Assembly: GCA_021784765.1 (NCBI GenBank)
Contig: JAJYHN010000139.1
Span: forward strand, 1-44,580
From: Actinomycetes bacterium
GTDB lineage: Bacteria; Actinomycetota; UBA4738
DNA length: 44,580 nt
Reading direction: 5' to 3'
The notes beneath the pieces are model-generated. The model did not search any database and had not been told where the DNA came from. It worked only from the letters and a program-made list of their open reading frames with translations. Position 1 is the stretch's first letter; each line of letters starts with the position of its first letter. Positions 28,519 through 37,491 of the stretch are shown here, one piece after another. Made by a program: the position numbers and the translations under genes.

Positions 28519-29686
28519 GGGCCGTCCGGCGCAGGGCTGCCATCCAGGCGGTCGCGGCCAGGGTCACGATGGTGAGCGCCACGAGCATGGAGAACATCCT
28601 GCCGTGGTGGCTGCCGATCGTCAGCCTGCGCGTGGTCTCGCCGAGCAGCGCCGCCAGGGCCACCTCGGCGATGACCGCCATGCCGCCGACGGCGAGCGCG
28701 CCCCTGGTGAGCGCCCACCGCAGGGCGCTTCGCATCCGCTCGTTCGGGTCGAGCGCGAGGGCCCGGTACAGGCGAAGGCCGAGATGGGCCTGGGCGAGGG
28801 CGCCGCCGGCGACGAGCATCAAGACGCCGGCCGGGACGCTCACCGGCGCCGGCCCGACGCCGGTCACGAGCGCGCCGCCCACCGCAGCGAGCAGCAGCGC
28901 CGGCACGAGGAACCACCCCGAGGCCGCGTACGCGAGCATGTAGCGGACGTGGCGGAGCCCGTCGCGCAGCGACTTCAGCTTGGAGATGCTGCCGCCGGGC
29001 CGCGGCGCGTAGGTGATCGGGGTCTCCGCGATGCGAAGCCTGGCCTGGCGCGCCCGGATCACCATCTCGGAGGCGAACTCCATGCCGGTCGAGCGCAGGC
29101 GGAGCCGCTCGAGCGCGTCGGCGCGCACCATCCGCAGCCCGCAGTGGGCGTCGGAGACGCCGCTTCGGTAGAGCAGGTTCAGCACGCCCGTGAGGATCGG
29201 GTTGCCGATGTAGCGGTGGTGCCATGGCATGGCGCCCGGCAGGATCCGGCCGCGGAAGCGGGAGCCCATGACGAGGTCGTTGCCCTGGCGGGCGAGTGAG
29301 ATGAACGCCGGCAGCTCGCGGAAGTCGTAGGTGAGGTCGGCGTCGCCCATCAGGATCGTGCGCCCGCGCGCGTGCTCGAGGCCGGTCAGGTAGGCGCGGC
29401 CGTAGCCGCGCCGGGGCTCGTGGATCACGCGGGCGCCTCCCCGGTGGGCGAGCGCCGCGCTGGCGTCGGTGGAGCCGTTGTCGACCACGAGCACCTCGCC
29501 GCCCACCCCCGCCTCCTCGATCGCGGCCCACGCCTCAGCGACGCAGCGCTCGATGGTCGGCTCCTCGTTCAGGCAGGGGATCACGATCGAGACGTCGAGC
29601 GAGCTCGCACCGGGCCCGCCGGGCTCTCGGAGGATCATGGGGAGGGGTGTCGCCCCCTCGGGCGTGGCGTGCAGGCGTGCGTTCAA
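28505..29686 (-). CDS. GT2 family glycosyltransferase with C-terminal membrane domain
   Basis: VSIVIPCLNEEPTIERCVAEAW; VLVVDNGSTDAS; GYGRAYLTGLEHARGRTILMGDADLTYDF; DAHCGLRMVRADALERL. Confidence 0.9.
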   Translation of the reverse strand: MNARLHATPEGATPLPMILREPGGPGASSLDVSIVIPCLNEEPTIERCVAEAWAAIEEAGVGGEVLVVDNGSTDASAALAHRGGARVIHEPRRGYGRAYLTGLEHARGRTILMGDADLTYDFRELPAFISLARQGNDLVMGSRFRGRILPGAMPWHHRYIGNPILTGVLNLLYRSGVSDAHCGLRMVRADALERLRLRSTGMEFASEMVIRARQARLRIAETPITYAPRPGGSISKLKSLRDGLRHVRYMLAYAASGWFLVPALLLAAVGGALVTGVGPAPVSVPAGVLMLVAGGALAQAHLGLRLYRALALDPNERMRSALRWALTRGALAVGGMAVIAEVALAALLGETTRRLTIGSHHGRMFSMLVALTIVTLAATAWMAALRRTARAAA

Positions 29687-29861
29687 GAGTCCCTCCGTCC
29701 GGTGAATCGGTCACGGCGCGGCGACGCGTGGGCGGGTGCCCACGCCACCTCGTGCGTGTGTTCGACTGAGATGCGTTCGGAGGATGTTGCGAGCCCGTCG
29801 CGGTCTTGCGATTTCGCGGCAACGCCTCCGCCGGCCCCCGGGGGGACGGCGGAGGCGCCGG

Positions 29862-31436
29862 TCAGGACTGGGGTCCGAAGACGTAGGTCGTCACGCTCTG
29901 CGGGGGCACCTGCAGGACGAGCCGGCCGTGGGCGTCGAGCGACGGGAGGGCGACCCGGGCGAGGTCCAGCGTCGCGCTGGTGCGGACGGCCGCCGAGGGG
30001 ACGAACGCGCGAAGCAGGGCCGTCGGGAGGCGGAGCCGCAGCGTCGCGCCGGCGTGCCCGGCCGGCGCGTCGTCGATCACGATCACCGTCCACTGCGAGG
30101 CCGACGAGAACGCCAGCAGCCGAACGCCCGGCACGGTGGTCGCGGCCGGGCGCCGGACGGCGCCCGGCCGCACGTACCTGCTGAAGTTTCCGAAGACCCA
30201 GTAGCGCTTGGTGGTGGTGATCGCGGTGTTGCCGTCGGTCCGGAAGTTGGGGTCGTAGTAGAGGAGGCCGTCGTCCCATCCCCGGTGGTTCACGCTCCCG
30301 GCGCAGGTGGGGGAGGCGGCCGGATCGCAGCCGAGGCTCGAGGACAGTGCCCGCCACCAGCTGAACGAGGACGCCCCTGCGCCGGCGACGTCGCTCCAGA
30401 TGCGGCCGGCGAGCCACAGGCCGCTCGCCATCGTCGGGTCGTACAGCCGGCCGAACCGGTGGCCGTCGACGCAGCAGATCTCGGTCATCCAGAGCGGCTT
30501 GCCGTACCGGCGCCCGGCGGCGGCGAGGCCCTGCAGGACCGAGGCCTGGGGCGTGCCGTAGTCGTGGTAGGCGATCGCCGCGACGTAGCGGGCGACGCCG
30601 GGCCGCCCGAGCCACGCGGGCAGCTCCGGCAGCAGCTGCGCGCGCACGTGGCTCGACTCGTCGGCGATGACGTGTGCCCAGGGCGCGCGCCGCGCGAGGT
30701 CCCCGCCGAGGTCGGCGATCAGCGTCGCCCGCTGCGCCGGGGGGACGGCCATGCCCTCCTGGTAGCACGAGCCGAAGCCGAAGTCCGGCTCGTTCATCGG
30801 GCTCACATACGAGAGCGTGATGCCGTCGGCCTCCCGGAGGTGGGCGACGACGTCGGTGAGGTAGGCGGCGTAGGCGGCCGTGTCGGCCGGCACGAGCCCG
30901 CCGCCGCAGTTCTTGCCGTTGGTCTTCCACACCCCGGGCGCGCTGTTGGCGAACCCGACCAGGTTCGGCACTCCGTCTCGGGCGGCGAGCCGGAGGAACG
31001 CCAGGCCTCCAGGGTCGGCCGACCAATCGTAGGTCCCCGCCCGAACGAGGAAGCTCTGGGGCCCCGGCAGCCCGGGCGTCCCGGCGCCGGCCCCGATGTC
31101 GTACCGGTACATGCTGAGCCGGATCCCGGAGGGACGAAAGAGCATTGCCGCGACCTGCTGCTGGACCGCCGGCGGGAAGGACGCGAGGTCCGCCGGCCAC
31201 CCCTCGCCGGAGGCCCCGAATCCCTGCATGGTCTGCAGGGGGGCCGATCCGACGAAGCCGTTCGAGGTCGACGGGTCGGCGCTCCCGGGGCGCCCGGCGC
31301 TCGAGTGGATCGATGCGAGGTCGAGCGCCGCGGAGCCGACCACCAGCGCCGCGAGGGCCCCCGCGACCCACCATCGGGCGCTCCTCGACCGGGAAGGTTG
31401 CCGCCGGCCCGCCGCGTCCCGACCCTGTCCCGCCAT
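29862..31436 (-). CDS. Secreted glycoside hydrolase (GH30-like)
   Basis: Signal anchor WWVAGALAALVVGSAAL; MQGFGASGEGWPADLASFPPAVQQQVAAMLF; YVSPMNEPDFGFG and WMTEICC acid/base and nucleophile-like motifs; C-terminal beta domain. Confidence 0.82.
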   Translation of the reverse strand: MAGQGRDAAGRRQPSRSRSARWWVAGALAALVVGSAALDLASIHSSAGRPGSADPSTSNGFVGSAPLQTMQGFGASGEGWPADLASFPPAVQQQVAAMLFRPSGIRLSMYRYDIGAGAGTPGLPGPQSFLVRAGTYDWSADPGGLAFLRLAARDGVPNLVGFANSAPGVWKTNGKNCGGGLVPADTAAYAAYLTDVVAHLREADGITLSYVSPMNEPDFGFGSCYQEGMAVPPAQRATLIADLGGDLARRAPWAHVIADESSHVRAQLLPELPAWLGRPGVARYVAAIAYHDYGTPQASVLQGLAAAGRRYGKPLWMTEICCVDGHRFGRLYDPTMASGLWLAGRIWSDVAGAGASSFSWWRALSSSLGCDPAASPTCAGSVNHRGWDDGLLYYDPNFRTDGNTAITTTKRYWVFGNFSRYVRPGAVRRPAATTVPGVRLLAFSSASQWTVIVIDDAPAGHAGATLRLRLPTALLRAFVPSAAVRTSATLDLARVALPSLDAHGRLVLQVPPQSVTTYVFGPQS

Positions 31437-31524
31437 GCCGTGATCTCCGCCCGCCGTCGCCGAGGACGCCTACGGTAGCGCGCCGACGCCGGCCCGCGGC
31501 GAGGGGCGCATCCGGTAGCCTTGC

Positions 31525-31549
31525 GGCGGGCGCCGGTGCGGCGCCCGCC
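31525..31549 (+). promoter_or_regulatory. 5'-UTR hairpin upstream of 62-aa ORF
   Basis: GGCGGGCGCC-GGTGC-GGCGCCCGCC perfect 10-bp stem; preceded by TAGCCT (31516-31521) and followed by AAGGAGG SD (31564-31570). Confidence 0.5.
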
Positions 31550-31576
31550 CCACGCCGTACGACGAAGGAGGTTCAC

Positions 31577-31765
31577 GTGGCCGAGCAGATCGACCGCGCG
31601 CTGTTCGACAAGGCCATCGAGGTGACGGCGGCCGCGCTCCGTGGCGCGATGGGCGGCCAGGGCAGCCAGCCGCCCTCCTACGCGGCCGACCTGTTCCGGG
31701 AGGTCTGGAGGGCGCTGAAGGAGGCCTCGGCCGACCTGTCGGACCGGCCGCGGGCCGGGTTCTAG
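31577..31765 (+). CDS. Small hypothetical protein (62 aa)
   Basis: GTG start with near-perfect SD AAGGAGG 6 nt upstream: MAEQIDRALFDKAIEVTAAALRGAMGGQGSQPPSYAADLFREVWRALKEASADLSDRPRAGF*. Confidence 0.68.
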   Translation: MAEQIDRALFDKAIEVTAAALRGAMGGQGSQPPSYAADLFREVWRALKEASADLSDRPRAGF

Positions 31766-31937
31766 TCGCGATCGCGACACCGGAGTCGACGAGCCGCCGG
31801 CGCCGCGGGTCAGGGCTCGACGGATCCGCCGCGGGACGGTACCGTGCGCGGATCCCTGCCCCCGCTGCCGGCGTGCTTCAGCCGGGCAGCGGGTAAGGTG
31901 GAATCGGGCCGGTGGAACCCCTCGAGGGAGGAGTGGT

Positions 31938-33773
31938 GTGATGGATCGCATCCACGAGTGGAACGAGCTCGCTGCGCAGCTTGCGGTCGACGGCATCCGC
32001 GCATCGACGGCGGCCGGCTCGGGCCACCCGACCTCGTCGATGTCGGCCGCCCACCTCGCGGCCGTGCTGTTCGACGGCCACCTCCGCCTCGACGTCGCCG
32101 ACCCGAAGAGCCCGGCGAACGACCGCTTCGTGCTGTCCAAGGGTCACGCCTCGCCGATGTTCTTCTCGGTGCTGAAGGCGATCGGCGCCATCACCGACGA
32201 CGAGCTGCTGTCGTTCCGGAAGTTCGGGAGCCCCGTCGAGGGGCACCCGGTCCCGCGGCCCGACATGCCCTGGGTCGACGTGGCCACCGGATCGCTCGGC
32301 CAGGGACTGCCGATCGGGCTCGGAATCGCGCTCGCCATGCGCATGGACGGGCTGCCCGGCCGCGTCTGGGTCCTGATGGGCGACTCGGAGGTCGCTGAGG
32401 GCTCGGTCTGGGAGGCCATGACGAACGCCTGGCACCACGAGGTTCGAAACCTCATCGGCATCCTCGACATGAACCGGCTCGGGCAGCGCGGGCCGACGAT
32501 GCTCGAGTGGGACGGCGAGGCCTACGCGCGCCGCGCCGAGTCGTTCGGGTGGCGCACGATCCTGGTCGACGGCCACGACGTCGCCGCGATCGACGCCGCC
32601 TACACCGAGGCGGAGGACGGTGAGGGACCGACGCTGGTCGTCGCGAAGACCGAGAAGGGCCACGGGGTGTCGTTCCTCGCGAACAAGGAGGGCTGGCACG
32701 GCAAGGCGCTGTCGCCCGACGAGGCCGAGCGGGCGATCGCCGAGCTCGGCGGCGTGCGTGACCTGCGCGTGATCCCGGTCCCGCCCGAGCCGGTCGCGCG
32801 GCCGGTGGCCGGCGGCGGCACGGTGACCCTGCCGGCCTACGAGGACAGGATCGCAACCCGCAAGGCGTTCGGCGAGACGCTGGCGGCGCTCGCCGCCGAC
32901 CCGCAGGTCGTCGCCCTCGACGGTGAGGTCGGCAACTCGACCCACACCGAGGACTTCCAGAAGGTGGCTCCCGATCGCTACGTCGAGATGTACATCGCCG
33001 AGCAGGCGATGGTGGGGGCCGCCGTCGGGCTCCAGGTGATGGGCAAGAAGCCCTTCGCGGCGACGTTCGGCGCCTTCCTGACGCGCGCCTACGACTTCGT
33101 GCGCATGGCGGCGGTCAGCCGCGCGCACCTCCGGCTCTGCGGCTCGCACGCCGGCGTCTCGATCGGCGAGGACGGGCCGTCGCAGATGGCGCTCGAGGAC
33201 CTGGCGATGATGCGCGCCGTGCACGGCTCGACCGTCCTGTACCCGGCCGACGGGAACTCCACCGCGAAGCTCGTCGCGCAGATGGCCGACCTCGACGGCG
33301 TCGTCTACATGCGGACGACCCGCGAGGCGACGCCGAAGCTCTACGACGCCGGCGAGACGTTCCCCATCGGTGGCTCGAAGGTCGTGCGTTCGGGGCCGAG
33401 CGACCGGGCAACGGTCGTCGCGGCCGGGGTGACCGTGTTCGAGGCGCTGCGCGCCGCCGACGCCCTGGCGTCCGAGGGGATCGACGTCCGGGTGGTCGAC
33501 TGCTACTCGGTGAAGCCGATCGACGCCGCGACGCTGCGGACGGCGCTGGTCGAGACCGGCCTCGTCGTCACCGTCGAGGACCACTGGGCCGACGGTGGCC
33601 TGGGCGACGCGGTCCTCGCGGCGCTCGCGTCGCAGGGCGAGCTGTCCGGGCGCGTCGTGAAGATCGGGGTGACCGGGATGCCGGGCTCGGGGACCCCCGA
33701 CGAGCTCCGCGAGTGGGCCGGGATCTCCGCGGCGAAGATCGCCGAGCGGGTGCGGGCCGGGCTCGGCGCCTGA
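31938..33773 (+). CDS. tkt: Transketolase
   Basis: SGHPTSSMSAAHLAAVLF; FVLSKGHASPMFFSVLKAIG; VATGSLGQGLPIGLGIALAMR; GDSEVAEGSVWEAM; C-terminal pyrimidine-binding and transketolase domains. SD GGGAGGAG upstream; ATG at 31941 also possible. Confidence 0.95.
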   Translation: MMDRIHEWNELAAQLAVDGIRASTAAGSGHPTSSMSAAHLAAVLFDGHLRLDVADPKSPANDRFVLSKGHASPMFFSVLKAIGAITDDELLSFRKFGSPVEGHPVPRPDMPWVDVATGSLGQGLPIGLGIALAMRMDGLPGRVWVLMGDSEVAEGSVWEAMTNAWHHEVRNLIGILDMNRLGQRGPTMLEWDGEAYARRAESFGWRTILVDGHDVAAIDAAYTEAEDGEGPTLVVAKTEKGHGVSFLANKEGWHGKALSPDEAERAIAELGGVRDLRVIPVPPEPVARPVAGGGTVTLPAYEDRIATRKAFGETLAALAADPQVVALDGEVGNSTHTEDFQKVAPDRYVEMYIAEQAMVGAAVGLQVMGKKPFAATFGAFLTRAYDFVRMAAVSRAHLRLCGSHAGVSIGEDGPSQMALEDLAMMRAVHGSTVLYPADGNSTAKLVAQMADLDGVVYMRTTREATPKLYDAGETFPIGGSKVVRSGPSDRATVVAAGVTVFEALRAADALASEGIDVRVVDCYSVKPIDAATLRTALVETGLVVTVEDHWADGGLGDAVLAALASQGELSGRVVKIGVTGMPGSGTPDELREWAGISAAKIAERVRAGLGA

Positions 33774-33796
33774 CCCCGCCGGCGGGGGAGGATGAG

Positions 33797-34780
33797 GTGG
33801 ACGTGAACCGGGCCTCCCGCCGCGCCGGATCGCGCTGGGGCCGCGAGGACGCCGGCCCCGGGTCCGTCGGGCTCGTGCGCGCGAGCTACGCGGGGGATCG
33901 GTTCGTGCTCGGGTACGGGTCCGACTTCTTCGGCATCTGGGACCGGGAGGCGCCGGGCGGCCCCGTGGAGCGCTTCGCCCGCACCGATGCGGGGTGGGAG
34001 GCCGCCTGGCGCCGGTTCACGGCGCTCGAGCCGAACCCCGCGGTCGCCGGGCCCGCAGCGCGGGAGGAGCGTGCCGCGGGGTTCCGCTCGGCCCGCCGGC
34101 TGGGGCTCGCGCTCTCGGCGCTGCTCGCGGTGGCGGCCCTGATCACGGTCGCCGACATGGCCTTCCGGGTAACCGAGCTCGCGTCGCTCTACCGGGCGCG
34201 CGCGGGGCACGCCGTCCCCGCGGCCGAGACCGTCGCCATCCGCACGCGGCTGGAGGGGGCGTCGGCCGTCGGCGACATCGTGAGCGTGGCGACGGGGCTC
34301 CTGTGGCTCGTCTGGCAGTACCGGGCGGCGACGAACCTGCGGGCGCTCGGCGTCAGGGAGCTCCGCTACTCGCCCGCGTGGGCGGTGGGCTGGTGGTTGA
34401 TCCCGGTCGCGAACCTCGTGATGCCGTACCTGACCGTCCGGGAGCTGTACCGGGCGAGCGACCCGGATGCCGGCGCGACCGACTGGCGCCGCCCGGTCCC
34501 GTTCCTGTTGCCGGTCTGGTGGGCGGCCTGGATCCTCCCCCTGATGGTCGGTGCCGCGGGCCTCGCCCTCTCGTCCCGCACCTCGCTGGCGCCGTCGGCG
34601 GCGATCGCCCGAGACTGGTGGACGATGGCCGGCTCGTCGGCGGCCGTGGCCGGCGCGATGCTCTCGATCGCGCTGGTCCGCGGCATCGGCAGGCGCCAGG
34701 AGCGGCGGCGCGAGCGGATGACCGCGGTCGCACCGGCCCCCGCCGGAGCTGCCGGGGCTGCCGGAGGCGCCGGTGGCTGA
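33797..34780 (+). CDS. DUF4328-like membrane protein
   Basis: WQYRAATNLRALGVRELRYSPAWAVGWWLIPVANLVMPYLTVRELYRASDP matches the DUF4328 signature as remembered; multiple TM. Confidence 0.75.
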   Translation: MDVNRASRRAGSRWGREDAGPGSVGLVRASYAGDRFVLGYGSDFFGIWDREAPGGPVERFARTDAGWEAAWRRFTALEPNPAVAGPAAREERAAGFRSARRLGLALSALLAVAALITVADMAFRVTELASLYRARAGHAVPAAETVAIRTRLEGASAVGDIVSVATGLLWLVWQYRAATNLRALGVRELRYSPAWAVGWWLIPVANLVMPYLTVRELYRASDPDAGATDWRRPVPFLLPVWWAAWILPLMVGAAGLALSSRTSLAPSAAIARDWWTMAGSSAAVAGAMLSIALVRGIGRRQERRRERMTAVAPAPAGAAGAAGGAGG

Positions 34781-35564
34781 CGTCGTCACCCCCGACGGCG
34801 TCCGGCTCCACGTCGAGGTCGACGGCGACGGCGACGGCCCGGTCTCGGTGCTCGCCCACGGCCTCAGCCTCACCAACTCGTGCCGCGAGCTCGCGATGGT
34901 CACGCCGTTCGTGCCCGGGACCAAGGTTCGCTCCTGCTTCCGCGGGCACGGGCACAGCGACTCGCCCGAGACCGGGTATCGCTTCGCCGACTTCGCGACG
35001 GACGTCGACACGGTGGGCGTGGCCTACGGCGCGACGGTCGGGGTCGGCACCTCGCTCGGCGCCGGCGCGATCGCGAACCTCGTCGCCCGCGAGCCGGATC
35101 GTTTCGACAGGCTGGTCTTCCTGCTGCCTGCCGGCCTCGACGTCGAGTTCCAGCACAAGGAGCGGCTGCTGCGCACGGCCGACCTCGTGCAGGGCAGGAC
35201 GCAGGAGGAGGCCATCGACGCGCTGCTGTCGGACCCGGAGCGGACGGCGAGCTACCTGCAGATGCCGTGGCTCCGCGACCTCGACCACGAGCTGCTGGCG
35301 AACCTGAACCCGGTCGGGGTGCCGCGGGCGATCCGCGAGATCGTCCACGACCGGCCGCTGCGGAGCCGCCACGACATGGCGAAGGTGAAGGCGCCGACGC
35401 TGATCGTGTGCCAGCGCGGCGACGTCATCCATCCGGTCGAGGTCGGCGAGATCCTCGCGGAGATCATGCCGGCCGCAGAGCTGCTGGTCTTCGACGACGG
35501 AGAGGCGCTCTGGCATGCGATCCCCATGCTGGTCGCCCGCGTGAGCGAGTTCCTGACGGGCTGA
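34773..35564 (+). CDS. Alpha/beta-fold hydrolase
   Basis: VTPDGVRLHVEVDGDGDGPVSVLAHGLSLTNSCRE; CFRGHGHSDSPETGYRFADFATDVDTV; GTSLGAGAIANLVA; APTLIVCQRGDVIHPVEVGEIL. Confidence 0.88.
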   Translation: MADVVTPDGVRLHVEVDGDGDGPVSVLAHGLSLTNSCRELAMVTPFVPGTKVRSCFRGHGHSDSPETGYRFADFATDVDTVGVAYGATVGVGTSLGAGAIANLVAREPDRFDRLVFLLPAGLDVEFQHKERLLRTADLVQGRTQEEAIDALLSDPERTASYLQMPWLRDLDHELLANLNPVGVPRAIREIVHDRPLRSRHDMAKVKAPTLIVCQRGDVIHPVEVGEILAEIMPAAELLVFDDGEALWHAIPMLVARVSEFLTG

Positions 35565-35567
35565 CCC

Positions 35568-36977
35568 GTGGCTGCGATCTCCAACGGTGAGCTCGAGACC
35601 GCCTCCGAGATGGCGGCGGCGCTCGCGGCCGGCGGGACCTCGTCGCTCGAGCTCGTCGAGCGGGCGCTCGCTCGCGCCGAGGCGTGGCAGCCGGCGACGA
35701 ACGCGCTCTCGCAGCCCCCCTGGGCCGAGGAGGGCCTTGCCGCGGCCCACGCGGCCGACGCGGCGCGCCGGGCCGGGGACGCCGGGCCGCTCGCCGGCAT
35801 CCCGATTGCCGTCAAGGACCTGTTCGACGTGGCCGGCCACGTGACCACCGGGTGCTCGCGTGCCTACGCGGATCGCGCTCTCGCGGCCGCCGACGCGCCG
35901 ATGGTCGCGGCCGTGCGCGCCGCCGGGCTGGTGCTGATCGGCAAGCTGAACCAGCACGAGCTCGCGGCCGGCGGGACGAACCTGGTCTCGGCGTGCGGGC
36001 GCACGGCGAACCCGTTCGACCCCGAACGGATGACCGGCGGCTCCAGCGGCGGCTCGGCCGCCGCCGTGGCCGCCGGCATCGTGCCCTGGACCCTCGGCTC
36101 CGACACGGGTGGGTCGATCCGCATCCCCTCGTCGATGTGCGGGGTCTACGGCCTGAAGCCGACGACCGGACGGCTCTCGATCCGGGGCATGCTGCCGCTC
36201 GCGCCCTCGCTCGACTGCCCGGGACCGATCGCGGCGACGGGGGCCGATCTGGCGATCCTGTTCGCCGTCCTTCACGGGCGGGACCCGGGGACGGCGGTGC
36301 CCCGACCCCCGCCGGCCGCTGCGGTCGGCCGGCGCGTCGGCGTCCCCGAGGGCTACCTCGACGGGGTCGTCCACCCTGAGGCCGGGGCGGCGGTCGAGGC
36401 GGTCGCGGCCATGCTGGGGGGGGCCGGCGCCGAGGTGGTCCGCCTGGACGGACACGGGATCGAGGACGCGCGGAGCGTATGGAACCGCGTCTGCTGGTCG
36501 GAGTTTGGCCCCGCGCATCCGGCCCTCGCCGACCCGGCGCGCCGGGCGCTGCTCGACCCAAGCGTCCGAGAGTGGATCGAACGGGGGGAGGCCCTCTCGC
36601 CGGAGGAACGCGAGCGAGCGGCGGCCCGCCGCGAGGAGATCGGCGAGTGGTTCCGCGACCGCCTCGGCGGGGTCGACGCGCTGGTGGTGCCGACGACGCC
36701 CTACCCGGCCCCGCGGGCCGACCAGGAGGAGGTCGACCTGGGCCCGGCCGGCACCGTCCGGGTCGCGCGGATCGGTCCCGGCTACCTGACCTCCGCGGTG
36801 AACCTCGCGGGGCTGCCGGCCCTGTCGCTCCCGGCCGCGTGGTCGTCCGAGGGGCTGCCGATCGGGGTGTCGCTGATCGGGCACGACGACGGGGAGGCGA
36901 CGCTGCTCGAGCTCGCCGCCGTGTGGGAGGCAGGGGGCGGCCACAGGCCGCGGCGACCGCAGCGGCCGGCGCAGTGA
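35568..36977 (+). CDS. Amidase signature family protein
   Basis: PLAGIPIAVKDLFDVAGHVTTGCSRAY; NPFDPERMTGGSSGGSAAAVAAGIVPWTLGSDTGGSIRIPSSMCGVYGLKPTTGRLS, Ser-cisSer-Lys triad region. Confidence 0.94.
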   Translation: MAAISNGELETASEMAAALAAGGTSSLELVERALARAEAWQPATNALSQPPWAEEGLAAAHAADAARRAGDAGPLAGIPIAVKDLFDVAGHVTTGCSRAYADRALAAADAPMVAAVRAAGLVLIGKLNQHELAAGGTNLVSACGRTANPFDPERMTGGSSGGSAAAVAAGIVPWTLGSDTGGSIRIPSSMCGVYGLKPTTGRLSIRGMLPLAPSLDCPGPIAATGADLAILFAVLHGRDPGTAVPRPPPAAAVGRRVGVPEGYLDGVVHPEAGAAVEAVAAMLGGAGAEVVRLDGHGIEDARSVWNRVCWSEFGPAHPALADPARRALLDPSVREWIERGEALSPEERERAAARREEIGEWFRDRLGGVDALVVPTTPYPAPRADQEEVDLGPAGTVRVARIGPGYLTSAVNLAGLPALSLPAAWSSEGLPIGVSLIGHDDGEATLLELAAVWEAGGGHRPRRPQRPAQ

Positions 36978-37023
36978 GCCGCCGCCGTCGAGGCCGTGGG
37001 GTGCCCCATGCGAGAATGAGCCC

Positions 37024-37482
37024 GTGCGCCTCTCCGCGAAGGCCGACTACGCGATCCGGGCGACCGCCGAGCTCGCGGCCGCCGGCCCCGGCGCGCCCGT
37101 CAAGGCCGAGCAGATCGCGCGGGCGCAGAGGATCCCGGTCAAGTTCCTGCTGAACATCCTGGCCGAGCTGAAGCACGCCCGGCTGGTGGCGAGCCAGCGG
37201 GGAGCGGAAGGGGGCTACCTCCTCGCCCGGCCGGCCGAGGAGATCACGCTCGCCGACGTGATCCGCGCCGTCGAGGGCCCGCTCGCGAGCGTGGGCGACC
37301 GCCGCCCCGAGGTCCTCTCCTACGAGGGGCCGGCCGAGCGCCTCCGGGACGTTTGGATCGCAGTGCGCGCCGGCCTCCGCGCGGTGCTCGAGCACGTGAC
37401 GCTCGCCGATCTCGCGTCGGGCGAGCTGCCCGAGGTCGTCCTCGCCCCCGGCCGCGACTCCGAGGCCTGGCTTCCCCACTGA
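37024..37482 (+). CDS. Rrf2 family transcriptional regulator
   Basis: MRLSAKADYAIRATAELAAAGPGAPVKAEQIARAQRIPVKFLLNILAELKHARLVASQRGAEGGYLLARPAEEITLADVIRAVEGPLASV; no Cys residues for an Fe-S cluster. Confidence 0.92.
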   Translation: MRLSAKADYAIRATAELAAAGPGAPVKAEQIARAQRIPVKFLLNILAELKHARLVASQRGAEGGYLLARPAEEITLADVIRAVEGPLASVGDRRPEVLSYEGPAERLRDVWIAVRAGLRAVLEHVTLADLASGELPEVVLAPGRDSEAWLPH

Positions 37483-37491
37483 TGTCATGAA

